Part shown: positions 15,829 through 23,449 of the stretch, piece by piece
Layout of the letters: every line of letters begins with the position of its first letter
Position numbering within the stretch: the first letter of the stretch is position 1
Made by a program: the position numbers and the translations under genes
Notes under the pieces: generated by a model
The model's database searches: none
What the model saw: only the letters and a program-made list of their open reading frames with translations
Told to the model about the DNA's origin: nothing
Source: an uncultured Bryobacterales bacterium
Lineage (GTDB): Bacteria > Acidobacteriota > Terriglobia > Bryobacterales > UBA6623
Assembly (NCBI GenBank): GCA_958295955.1
Contig: OY282420.1
Span: forward strand, 1-45,713
Reading direction: 5' to 3'
DNA length: 45,713 nt

Positions 15829-17556
15829 ATGCCGGACAGCCAAAGACCGCTGCGCTCTCAGGAATGGTTCGGGCGCAAAGACAAGCTGGGGTTTTTGCAC
15901 CGTTCCTGGATGCGCGCCGAGGGGTTTCCGGGAACCGTCTTCGAAGGCAAGCCGGTTATCGGCATTTGCAACTCCTGGTCGGAGCTGACGACTTGCAACG
16001 CCCATCTGCGCGGCGTCGCCGAGGCGGTTAAGCGCGGCGTCTGGAGCGCGGGCGGATTTCCCTTGGAATTCCCGACCATGTCGCTCGGCGAGCCTTACAT
16101 GCGGCCTTCCACGATGATGTTCCGCAACCTGATGGCGATGGACGTCGAGGAATCGATCCGCGCCAATCCGCTTGACGGCGTCGTGCTGCTCTGCGGTTGT
16201 GACAAGACGACGCCGGCCCAGTTGATGGGCGCGGCCAGCGCCGACTTGCCGGCAATCATGGTCACCGGCGGCCCGATGCTCAAGGGGATTTGGCGGAACC
16301 AGGAAGTCGGCTCGGGCACCGACGTCTGGCGCTACTGGGACGAGTTGCGCGCGGGCCGCATCAGCGAAGAGGAGTGGTGCGAGATCGAGTGCTCGATGTC
16401 GCGTTCCGCGGGGCACTGCATGGTCATGGGCACCGCTTCGACCATGACCAGCCTGGCCGAGGCGCTGGGCATGACCCTCACCGGTTGCGCCAATATCCCC
16501 GCCGTGGATTCGCGCCGCTACGAGATCGCGCAGCGTTCCGGCGAGAGGATCGTCGAGATGGTTGGCGAAGACCTGAAGCCGTCGAAAATCCTGACTCGCG
16601 AGGCGCTCGAAAACGCGGTCCGCGTCGATATGGCCATCGGCGGCTCGACCAACGCGATCATCCACCTGAAGGCGCTCGCCGGGCGTCTGGGGATTGCCTT
16701 TCCGCTCGACCGCTTCGACGAGATTTCGCGCGAGACTCCCGTTGTCGCCAACATCAGGCCGTCGGGCAAGCACCTGATGGAGGATATGTACTACGCGGGC
16801 GGCGTTCCGGTGGTGATGAACGACTTGCTCGACCGCCTGCACGGCGGAGCCATGACGGTGACGGGCAAGACGATTGCGGAAAATGTCGCCGGCGCCCAGT
16901 GCCATAACCGCGAAGTCCTGCTGCCGCGCGGCAAGCCGCTGCAGCCTTCCGGCGGGACGGTCATTCTGTACGGCAATCTTTGTCCGCAGGGAGCGGTTCT
17001 CAAGACGAGCGCCGCCGCCGAGAATCTGTTGCAACACAGCGGCAAGGCTGTCGTTTTCGAGGATCACGAAGACCTGATGGCGCGCATCGACTCTCCCGAT
17101 TTGGATGTCGATGCAACCTCGGTGCTTGTCCTCAAGAACGGCGGTCCGGTCGGCGCGCCGGGGATGCCCGAGTACGGGAACATGTCGATTCCGGCGAAGC
17201 TGCTGAAAGAGGGCGTCGAAGACATGGTGCGCATCTCCGACGCGCGGATGAGCGGAACCAGCTATGGGACGGTCGTACTGCACATCTCGCCGGAGTCCGC
17301 CGTGGGAGGCCCCTTGGCGCTTGTCCGCACGGGGGATGCAATCCGGCTCGATACCGCGGGCCGGCGGCTCGACCTGCTGGTCTCCGATGAGGAACTCGAA
17401 AAACGCCGGGCCGCATGGCGGGCGCGCGAACCGCACTATGACCGCGGCTACGGGAAGCTCTTCCTCGATGCCGTCCTGCAAGCGGACGAAGGCTGCGATT
17501 TCTCTTTCCTCAGAAAGACCTCCCGCCCCGAGAAAAAACTTCCCTTGGCCTTCTGA
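15829..17556 (+). CDS. IlvD/Edd family dehydratase, probable sugar-acid dehydratase
   Basis: A 575-residue iron-sulfur dehydratase. Three cluster-type cysteines are visible: Cys56 in SELTTCN, Cys124 in [10 protein letters not shown] and Cys197 in [14 protein letters not shown]. Their spacing matches the [2Fe-2S] L-arabinonate dehydratase group as I recall it. The catalytic Ser region is [20 protein letters not shown]. The family removes water from sugar acids (arabonate, xylonate, gluconate-6-P) or from dihydroxy acids in branched-chain amino acid synthesis. The [14 protein letters not shown] segment favours a sugar acid. The frame is open upstream to 15703, but ATG 15829 just precedes the family start. 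It converges with the acyl-CoA dehydrogenase gene. Confidence 0.9.
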   Translation: MPDSQRPLRSQEWFGRKDKLGFLHRSWMRAEGFPGTVFEGKPVIGICNSWSELTTCNAHLRGVAEAVKRGVWSAGGFPLEFPTMSLGEPYMRPSTMMFRNLMAMDVEESIRANPLDGVVLLCGCDKTTPAQLMGAASADLPAIMVTGGPMLKGIWRNQEVGSGTDVWRYWDELRAGRISEEEWCEIECSMSRSAGHCMVMGTASTMTSLAEALGMTLTGCANIPAVDSRRYEIAQRSGERIVEMVGEDLKPSKILTREALENAVRVDMAIGGSTNAIIHLKALAGRLGIAFPLDRFDEISRETPVVANIRPSGKHLMEDMYYAGGVPVVMNDLLDRLHGGAMTVTGKTIAENVAGAQCHNREVLLPRGKPLQPSGGTVILYGNLCPQGAVLKTSAAAENLLQHSGKAVVFEDHEDLMARIDSPDLDVDATSVLVLKNGGPVGAPGMPEYGNMSIPAKLLKEGVEDMVRISDARMSGTSYGTVVLHISPESAVGGPLALVRTGDAIRLDTAGRRLDLLVSDEELEKRRAAWRAREPHYDRGYGKLFLDAVLQADEGCDFSFLRKTSRPEKKLPLAF

Positions 17557-17569
17557 GCCGCGCAGCGGC
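17557..17569. terminator. Hairpin between convergent genes
   Basis: GCCGC (17557-17561), loop GCA and GCGGC (17565-17569) exactly fill the 14-base gap between two convergent stop codons. No T-run follows, so it is at best a weak bidirectional terminator. Confidence 0.3.
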
Positions 17570-17570
17570 C

Positions 17571-18719
17571 TTACCGCAGAAGATTCTTCGCGATCGTCTG
17601 CAATTGCAAATTGGACGTTCCCTCGTAAATTGTCCCGATCTTCGCGTCGCGGTAGAGCTTTTCGACGGGGTAGTCTTTGGTAAAACCGACGCCGCCGAAC
17701 AGATCGACGCATTTCGCCGCGGCGCGCACCGCCATTTCCGTAGCGTAATACTTGGCCATTGCCGCCTGGACGAGGAACGGCCTGCCGCTTTCCAGCAGCC
17801 GGCCGGCGTTGTACACGAGCAGCTTTGCGGCTTCGATTTCGGTGGCCAATTCGGCGACTTGAAATTGAACCGCCTGGAAGTCGGCCAGGCGCTTCCCGAA
17901 TTGTTTCCGTTCCTGCACGTATTGCATGGCGTGTCCAAGCGCGCCCTCGGCGAGCCCGAGCATTTGAGCGCCGATGGCGATGCGCCCTTCGTTGAGCGTT
18001 TCGATGGCGATCTTGTATCCCCGGCCGAGCGCGCCGAGAACGTTCTCTTTGGGCACGCGGCAGTTGTCCAGGATCAATTCGCAAGTCGATGAGGCGCGGA
18101 TGCCGAGCTTGTCCTCTTTCTTGCCGACGGAGAACCCTTCGAAATCGGGTTCGATCAGGAATGCGCTGACGCCGCGGTGTCCGGCTGCGGGGTCGGCATT
18201 GGCGAACAGGATGAAAAGCCCGGCCTCCTTGGCGTTGGTGATCCAGAGCTTGCGCCCGTTCAACTCGAAGCAGTCTCCCTTGTCGACGGCCGCGGTCGTC
18301 ATGGCGAAGGCGTCGCTGCCCGATCCGGCTTCGGACAGGGCGTAGCAGGCCACCGTGCCGCGCGCCAGGCGGGGGAGGTATTTCCGCTTTTGGTCATCGC
18401 TCGCCCAACGCAGGAGCGCGTTGACGACCAGCGTGTTCTGGACGTCGACGATGACCGCCGCCGCCGGGTCGGTGCGCGACAAAGCCTGCACCGCGAGCAT
18501 GGAATTGAAAAACGCGCCGCCTTGGCCGCCGTATTCCTCGGGGATGGCAATTCCCATCAAGCCCATCTCGAAGAGCTTTTGCAGGATATCTTTGCGGAAC
18601 TCTCCTGCCTCGTCCATCTCGCGGACGTACGGCCCGATCTCGTTGCGCGCGAAAGCGTCCACGGTATCGAAAAAGAGTTGCTCATCCTCGTTGAGGACGC
18701 TCAGAGCTTGTTGGGGCAT
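17571..18719 (-). CDS. Acyl-CoA dehydrogenase (short/branched-chain type)
   Basis: A 382-residue FAD enzyme that oxidises acyl-CoA to trans-2-enoyl-CoA, passing electrons to ETF. It has the family signatures CYALSEAGSGSDAFAM and QYVQERKQFGKRLADFQ, and the C-terminal catalytic motif IYEGTSNLQLQTIAKNLL with Glu366 as the base. The length is that of a normal homotetrameric cytoplasmic enzyme. The frame is open upstream, but ATG 18719 (MPQQALSVLNEDEQLF) is the family-like start. It begins 2 bases after the stop of the zinc-ribbon gene, so the two form an operon. The exact chain-length preference cannot be read. Confidence 0.95.
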   Translation of the reverse strand: MPQQALSVLNEDEQLFFDTVDAFARNEIGPYVREMDEAGEFRKDILQKLFEMGLMGIAIPEEYGGQGGAFFNSMLAVQALSRTDPAAAVIVDVQNTLVVNALLRWASDDQKRKYLPRLARGTVACYALSEAGSGSDAFAMTTAAVDKGDCFELNGRKLWITNAKEAGLFILFANADPAAGHRGVSAFLIEPDFEGFSVGKKEDKLGIRASSTCELILDNCRVPKENVLGALGRGYKIAIETLNEGRIAIGAQMLGLAEGALGHAMQYVQERKQFGKRLADFQAVQFQVAELATEIEAAKLLVYNAGRLLESGRPFLVQAAMAKYYATEMAVRAAAKCVDLFGGVGFTKDYPVEKLYRDAKIGTIYEGTSNLQLQTIAKNLLR

Positions 18720-18721
18720 TT

Positions 18722-19486
18722 TCAGGCTTGACCGAGGTTGTGCTCCCCGGCGGGGTCTTCGAGCGCAACGCCGTCTTCGGGCTCGTCCTCGAAGTAGAGG
18801 ATGCGGCCGCACGTTTCGCAGGTGAGCGCGCCGTCGCTGAGATTTTTCATATCTTGCAGCAGTTGCGGCCGCAGGATCACGTGGCAGGCTTCGCACTGCG
18901 CGCCGACAATCGCGGCGATGGCCGTGCCGCGCGCTTTTTGGATGCGGGCGTAAAGGCGCATCAACGGTTCGCGGAGCTGCGCCGCCAACTCGGCTCGGAC
19001 GCTCTTTTCCGCGGCCAGTTGCCGCTCGTCCGCGGCCACGCGGCTTTTGGCCTCAGCGACTTCGGCGGCGACTTTTTCGCCCTCGACGCGGAGGTCTGCC
19101 TGAGCCCGGGCAACGTTTTCTTCCAGCGCCTCGGCCTGCATCATCTTGTCGAGAATGCGGTCCTCGCCGGATGCGATCTTGTCTTTGGCGAATGCGATCT
19201 CGTGTTGGAAGGCGCGGAACTGCTCGTTGGTCCTGGCGCTGTTCATCTGCTCCTGCAGCTTCGCTACCGTTTCCCGGGCGCGCTCGATCTCGCCTTCCAG
19301 ATGGCGCCGGTCTTTTCGATTTTGCTCGAGCTCGGCCTGCTTGGCGGCCAGTTGGCGCTTATGGGCGGCAAGCTTGGCTTCGATTGCGGCTACGTATTGG
19401 GGCAGCCGGGCAATCTCCTCGGAGAGTTCCCCGATTCGGTTGTCGCAAGTCTGGATTCGGCGGAGCAGGGAAAGATCGGAAGTCAT
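18722..19486 (-). CDS. Coiled-coil protein with C4 zinc ribbon (CdsZ-like)
   Basis: A 254-residue protein. Residues from about 5 to 180 form a long coiled coil rich in Glu, Lys, Arg and Ala. It is followed by a zinc-ribbon domain with CEACH and, after about 25 residues, CETCGRILYFED, which supply four cysteines. This matches the zf-RING_7/CdsZ family widespread in bacteria, whose role is poorly defined and has been linked to secretion or nucleic-acid binding. The acidic tail (EPEDGVALEDPAGEHN) is not conserved in the family as far as I know. It is the upstream gene of a pair with the acyl-CoA dehydrogenase. The ATG at 19486 is divergent from queF. Confidence 0.88.
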   Translation of the reverse strand: MTSDLSLLRRIQTCDNRIGELSEEIARLPQYVAAIEAKLAAHKRQLAAKQAELEQNRKDRRHLEGEIERARETVAKLQEQMNSARTNEQFRAFQHEIAFAKDKIASGEDRILDKMMQAEALEENVARAQADLRVEGEKVAAEVAEAKSRVAADERQLAAEKSVRAELAAQLREPLMRLYARIQKARGTAIAAIVGAQCEACHVILRPQLLQDMKNLSDGALTCETCGRILYFEDEPEDGVALEDPAGEHNLGQA

Positions 19487-19540
19487 GACCGCCGCAAACT
19501 CGTCATGCTCGACTTTAGCATACCGCTACCATGAAGAATC

Positions 19541-19924
19541 GTGGCCGATTACACCGAGGAACATGCGCAGGCCGGCATCGACGCCGAATTGCCGGAGATC
19601 GAGACTTGGCCGAATCAGTATCCGGGGTACGTGATCACGATCGAGATTGCGGAATTCACTTCTTTGTGCCCGAAGACCGGCCAACCGGATTTCGGGACGC
19701 TGACGCTGGCGTACGAACCGGACAAACTCTGCCTCGAGCTGAAGTCGCTCAAGCTTTATATCCTCGAATATCGGAATTTGGGCATCTTTTACGAGAACGT
19801 CGTCAACAAGATTTTGGCCGACGTTGTCGCCGCGGCTTCGCCGCTATGGGCGAAACTGGAAGGAAAGTTCACGCCGCGGGGCGGGCTTCGCTCGACCGTC
19901 AGCGCGGAATACCGCAAGTTATAA
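19541..19924 (+). CDS. queF: NADPH-dependent preQ0 reductase QueF
   Basis: A 127-residue unimodular QueF that reduces the nitrile preQ0 to the amine preQ1 in queuosine synthesis. The catalytic Cys43 lies in FTSLCPKTGQPDFG with Asp50 seven residues later, as in Bacillus QueF. The family motif ELKSLKLYI follows, and FYENVVNKI is also typical. The start is GTG 19541; the nearby ATG 19531 is out of frame. TACCAT ends 8 bases before the start. No preQ1 riboswitch fits in the short upstream gap, and queC, queD and queE are not in the window, so the pathway is scattered. Confidence 0.95.
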   Translation: MADYTEEHAQAGIDAELPEIETWPNQYPGYVITIEIAEFTSLCPKTGQPDFGTLTLAYEPDKLCLELKSLKLYILEYRNLGIFYENVVNKILADVVAAASPLWAKLEGKFTPRGGLRSTVSAEYRKL

Positions 19925-19964
19925 TACCGGCGCCGGGACGCGCCCGAAATACGAAGAGGTAACG

Positions 19965-20414
19965 ATGAGACGATTTTCAGCTTGGGTATCGGTTTGGGCG
20001 CTTGCCGCGGCCGGCTTCGCCGGCGTTTCCGCCGCCGCCGATGTTGTGTATTTGCCGCAGCAAGAGGTCGCCGCCGCGCGGATGAATCCCGGCGTCATGA
20101 CCGCGGGCGAAGACCACAAGGTCATCATGAGCCGTCGAACCGGGCCGGGCGAGGCCGAGGTTCACGCCGAGGAGACGGATGTTTTCTACGTCGTCGAGGG
20201 ATCGGCCGTGCTGGTGACGGGCGGCGCGGTCACGGACGCGCGGAACACCGGGCCCGGTCAGATCCGCGGCGCCGGAATCGAGGGCGGCAAGACGCACAAC
20301 CTGGCGGTGGGAGACGTGATCGTGATTCCGCGGGGCACGCCGCACTGGTTCAAGGAAGTACCCGACCTGGTCGTTTATTACGTTGTGAAGGCGGTGACGC
20401 CGGGCGCCGGGTAA
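19965..20414 (+). CDS. Secreted cupin-domain protein
   Basis: A 149-residue protein with a signal peptide (MRRFSAWVSVWALAAAGFAGVSAAA) and one cupin barrel. The first metal motif is EVHAEETDVFYVVEG and the second is IPRGTPHWFKEVPD, giving His and Glu ligands. Small cupins bind a divalent metal and may be oxygenases, isomerases or binding proteins, so the reaction is unknown. AGAGGT at 19955-19960 is a good ribosome site. Its last codons (VKAVTPGAG) and 3' flank are copied 1472 bases downstream at 21857-21921, which marks the edge of the tandem duplication next door. It converges with the first ADP-ribosylglycohydrolase gene. Confidence 0.85.
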   Translation: MRRFSAWVSVWALAAAGFAGVSAAADVVYLPQQEVAAARMNPGVMTAGEDHKVIMSRRTGPGEAEVHAEETDVFYVVEGSAVLVTGGAVTDARNTGPGQIRGAGIEGGKTHNLAVGDVIVIPRGTPHWFKEVPDLVVYYVVKAVTPGAG

Positions 20415-20433
20415 GCCGCCGAGCGAGCTACTG

Positions 20434-20450
20434 CGCCGACGGCTTCGGCG
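20434..20450 (+). terminator. Hairpin after the cupin gene
   Basis: CGCCGA (20434-20439), a 5-base loop and TCGGCG (20445-20450) form a perfect six-pair stem 20 bases after the cupin stop. There is no good T-run. In the duplicated copy the right arm is broken. Confidence 0.35.
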
Positions 20451-20495
20451 TTGGCGTCAGGCGCATGACCCGAGTCGCGGCGCCGTCTTGACTCA

Positions 20496-21713
20496 TTAAG
20501 GGTTGGTGATCTCCACAATGCCTGCGGACTTTGCCGCCGTCATCCGCATTCCGGCGTCAGCCGTGCGCCGCGCCAACTCGTCGATCTTCCACTCTTCCGC
20601 GCCCTTGACGTCTGAGCGCAAGATGTTCGCAATAGGCTTGGTCCACTTCTCCGCGATGGCTTCCGGGCCGAGCACGACCCCCATGACCGGCCCGACGTCG
20701 CCTGCATTCGTGTCCGTATCCCAGCCCGCCATCACGGCAATCGAGATCGTCTTCTCGAAGTCGCCTTGGCCGTAAAGCAGCGCGAGAGCGTTCACCGCGT
20801 TGTTGGGGAATACCCGGCGATTCTTGTCGCCCTCCGGAGCCCATTTTATGTCGATCTGCTCGTGCGCCTTCTCCCAGTCGTCCGGCCATTGCGCATGCCA
20901 CTCCATCACGTCTCGGATGCAACGGGCATAGTCGCAGTCCGTAGGAATCACCGCCAACCCCGCTTGCAGCAACTTCTCCGGGTCGGACTCAAAGAAGGCT
21001 TCGGCCGTTAGTGCGGCCATGAACATTTCGCCGTAGAGGCCGTCGGTGTGGAATGAGACTTCGCCGTCGATGCGCCCGTACTCCGCAGCCGCTGCGGGGT
21101 TCCCGGGCAGCAGAAAGCCCCAGAACTCCCCCTTCATCTGGCCTCCCATGTACTCGCCGAACTCGTGACGGCCGGACTCGGGAGGCCGGACTCCTTGCTT
21201 CAAGAGTTTCTCTGTGACCCGCACCGCTCGCCCGCAGTTCTGCGCCTCGAACACGGAAAACGACGCAAGCCACTTGTCGGCAATATCCTGGCTTGTGATC
21301 TCGGCACCCTTCTCTTCGATCAGGAGGAGATTCGCGATCTGAAATAGCGAGTCATCGTCCGGGCCGAACCCCGCCGGGCCCCAGTTGTCCGCCGTGTACT
21401 GCTGCTTTCGTCCCTGCCTCCGACCCTGACGCGGTGGAACCGTCTTGATGTAGTCGGTCGGCGGCCACTGCCCTATCTCCTCGAGGAAGAGCTTGATCTC
21501 CCGCTTGTGCATGTTCTGCACGTTCATTCCCAAAGCCCCCGCGACGGCCTGCCCAAGCCACGCCGCGTGAACCTTCTCGTAGTATTCGGCGGCGGAGAGC
21601 GAGCGAACCGCCCCGCTCCCCTCTCCGGCCTCGGTCGTAGGCCCGCTGCCTGCGCACGATGCAAGCAGCGCGATCGTCAAGCACAGAGCTGGAATTGCGT
21701 TCAGTGAGCGCAT
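20496..21713 (-). CDS. ADP-ribosylglycohydrolase family lipoprotein (copy 1)
   Basis: A 405-residue protein with a lipoprotein signal ending LLASC and the ADP-ribosylglycohydrolase (DraG/ARH) fold. Motifs are AWLGQAVAGALGM near the N-terminus, GPDDDSLFQIANLLL and the metal-binding WDTDTNAGDVGPVMG. Family enzymes remove ADP-ribose from proteins or small molecules with two magnesium ions. Export as a lipoprotein is unusual for a protein-demodifying role and suggests an extracytoplasmic ADP-ribose or nucleoside-like substrate, which is inference. The ATG at 21713 fits the signal peptide. A paralogue 94% identical lies directly upstream at 21968-23185. Confidence 0.88.
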   Translation of the reverse strand: MRSLNAIPALCLTIALLASCAGSGPTTEAGEGSGAVRSLSAAEYYEKVHAAWLGQAVAGALGMNVQNMHKREIKLFLEEIGQWPPTDYIKTVPPRQGRRQGRKQQYTADNWGPAGFGPDDDSLFQIANLLLIEEKGAEITSQDIADKWLASFSVFEAQNCGRAVRVTEKLLKQGVRPPESGRHEFGEYMGGQMKGEFWGFLLPGNPAAAAEYGRIDGEVSFHTDGLYGEMFMAALTAEAFFESDPEKLLQAGLAVIPTDCDYARCIRDVMEWHAQWPDDWEKAHEQIDIKWAPEGDKNRRVFPNNAVNALALLYGQGDFEKTISIAVMAGWDTDTNAGDVGPVMGVVLGPEAIAEKWTKPIANILRSDVKGAEEWKIDELARRTADAGMRMTAAKSAGIVEITNP

Positions 21714-21856
21714 GGCTGATCCTCCATTGCGGCCGCCGCCGGTCGCAGCATTGGCGGGACGCCGCTATTCGCAACGACGGGCAGGAAACGACATCCATCG
21801 AGGTTACACCACTTACAGGCGGTCCGACTCACGGCCTACGTTTGGCGGGCGTAACC

Positions 21857-23287
21857 GTGAAGGCGGTGACGCCGGGCGCCGGGTGAGCCGTCGAGCGAGC
21901 TACTGCGCCGACGGCTTCGTAGATTGATCCGGCGTCGGCGCAGGTAGCCCGGACGGCAGAGCGCCGCCTAAGGGTTGGTGATCTCCACAATGCCTGCGGA
22001 CTTTGCCGCCGTCATCCGCATTCCGGCGTCAGCCGTGCGCCGCGCCAACTCGTCGATCTTCCACTCTTCCGCGCCCTTGACGTCTGAGCGCAAGATGTTC
22101 GCAATAGGCTTGGTCCACTTCTCCGCGATGGCTTCCGGCCCAAGCACGACCCCCATGACCGGCCCGACGTCGCCTGCATTCGTGTCCGTATCCCAGCCCG
22201 CCATCACGGCAATCGAGATCGTCTTCTCAAAGTCGCCTTGGCCGTAAAGCAGCGCCAGAGCGTTCACCGCGTTGTTGGGGAACACCCGGCGATTCTTGTC
22301 GCCCTCCGGAGCCCATTTTGCGTCGATCTGCTCGTGCGCCTTCTCCCAGTCGTCCGGCCATTGCGCATGCCACTCCATCACGTCTCGGATGCAACGGGCA
22401 TAGTCGCAGTCCGTAGGAATCACCGCCAACCCCGCTTGCAGCAACTTCTCCGGATCGGACTCAAAGAAGGCTTCGGCCGTTAGTGCGGCCATGAACATTT
22501 CGCCGTAGAGGCCGTCGGTGTGGAATGAGACTTCGCCGTCGATGCGCCCGTACTCCGCAGCCGCTGCGGGGTTCCCGGGCAGCAGAAAGCCCCAGAACTC
22601 CCCCTTCATCTGGCCTCCCATGTACTCGCCTAGCTCGTGACGGCCGGACTCGGGAGGCCGGACTCCCTGCTTCAAGAGTTTCTCTGTGACCCGCACCGCT
22701 CGCCCGCAGTTCTGCGCCTCGAACACGGAAAACGACGCAAGCCACTTGTCGGCAATGTCCTGGCTTGTGATCTCGGGCCCCTTCTCTTCGATCAGGAGGA
22801 GATTCGCGATCTGATATAGCGAGTCATCGTCCGGGCCGAACCCCGTCGGACCCCAGTTGTCCGCCGTGTACTGCTGCCTTCGGCCCTGCCTCGCCCTCCG
22901 ACTCGGTGAAACCGTCTTGATGTAGTCGGTCAGCGGCCACTGCCCTATCTCCTCGAGGAAGGGCTTGAGATCCCGCTTGTGCATGCCCTCCACGCTCATT
23001 CCCAAAGCCCCCGCGACGGCCTGCCCGAGCCACGCCCCGTGAACCTTCTCGTAGTATTCGGCGGAGGAGAGCGAGCGAACCGCCCTGCTCCCCTCTCCGG
23101 CCTCGGTCGTAGGCCCGCTGCCTCCGCACGATGCAAGCATCGCGATCGTCAAGCACAGAGCTGGAATTGCGTTCAGTGAGCGCATGGCTGATCCTCCATT
23201 GCGGCCGCCGCCGGTCGCAGCATTGGCGGGATACCGCTATTCGCAACGACGGCCAGGAGACGACCTCCATCGAGGTTACACCACTTC
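21857..23287. repeat. Tandem duplication, copy 2
   Basis: Second copy of the unit at 20385-21815. It begins with a 3' fragment of the cupin gene (GTGAAGGCGGTGACGCCGGG, then the stop context) that no longer belongs to any gene, and ends about 100 bases beyond the start of the second glycohydrolase. Bases 21816-21856 between the copies are unique junction sequence. Confidence 0.85.
21968..23185 (-). CDS. ADP-ribosylglycohydrolase family lipoprotein (copy 2)
   Basis: A 405-residue paralogue of the protein at 20496-21713 with the same lipoprotein signal (AMLASC), DDDSLYQIANLLL and WDTDTNAGDVG metal motifs, so both copies look active. I count about 23 differences between the two proteins. About 21 fall in the first 137 residues, for example near the signal peptide, the HKRDLKPF region and the SPSRRARQ loop; only two (Leu/Phe near 181 and Ala/Ile near 296) lie beyond. 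This mosaic suggests gene conversion of the 3' two-thirds or divergent selection on the N-terminal part. Neither frame is broken. Confidence 0.88.
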   Translation of the reverse strand: MRSLNAIPALCLTIAMLASCGGSGPTTEAGEGSRAVRSLSSAEYYEKVHGAWLGQAVAGALGMSVEGMHKRDLKPFLEEIGQWPLTDYIKTVSPSRRARQGRRQQYTADNWGPTGFGPDDDSLYQIANLLLIEEKGPEITSQDIADKWLASFSVFEAQNCGRAVRVTEKLLKQGVRPPESGRHELGEYMGGQMKGEFWGFLLPGNPAAAAEYGRIDGEVSFHTDGLYGEMFMAALTAEAFFESDPEKLLQAGLAVIPTDCDYARCIRDVMEWHAQWPDDWEKAHEQIDAKWAPEGDKNRRVFPNNAVNALALLYGQGDFEKTISIAVMAGWDTDTNAGDVGPVMGVVLGPEAIAEKWTKPIANILRSDVKGAEEWKIDELARRTADAGMRMTAAKSAGIVEITNP

Positions 23288-23449
23288 ATTGCATCTCTTC
23301 AAGATTTTGTCAGCCCGCCAGGGCCGGCAGGACATCGAATGTCGTCATTACGGCCCCTTTCCGCAAGGGCCGCCTTCAGCCGCCGCGGCCGCGTTCAGCG
23401 CCGCCAATCTCGCGTGGCCGCGCTAAAAATAGCAACACCGTCTATCAGA

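Larger units (their letters stand above)
20385..21815. repeat. Tandem duplication, copy 1
   Basis: This stretch matches 21857-23287 at a constant offset of 1472 bases with no net indel across the coding part. It holds the last eight or so codons of the cupin gene, a diverged spacer and the whole first ADP-ribosylglycohydrolase gene with about 100 bases of its upstream flank. The first 65 bases (20385-20449) match 21857-21921 with only about two mismatches. Confidence 0.85.

Noticed and set aside
15700..18084. A 794-codon open frame on the minus strand
   Set aside because: It lies antisense to the IlvD/Edd dehydratase and has Arg/Gly-rich composition typical of shadow frames, with no recognisable domain.
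19487..19540. preQ1 riboswitch upstream of queF
   Set aside because: The gap is only 54 bases, is shared with a divergent gene, and shows no preQ1-type pseudoknot pattern.
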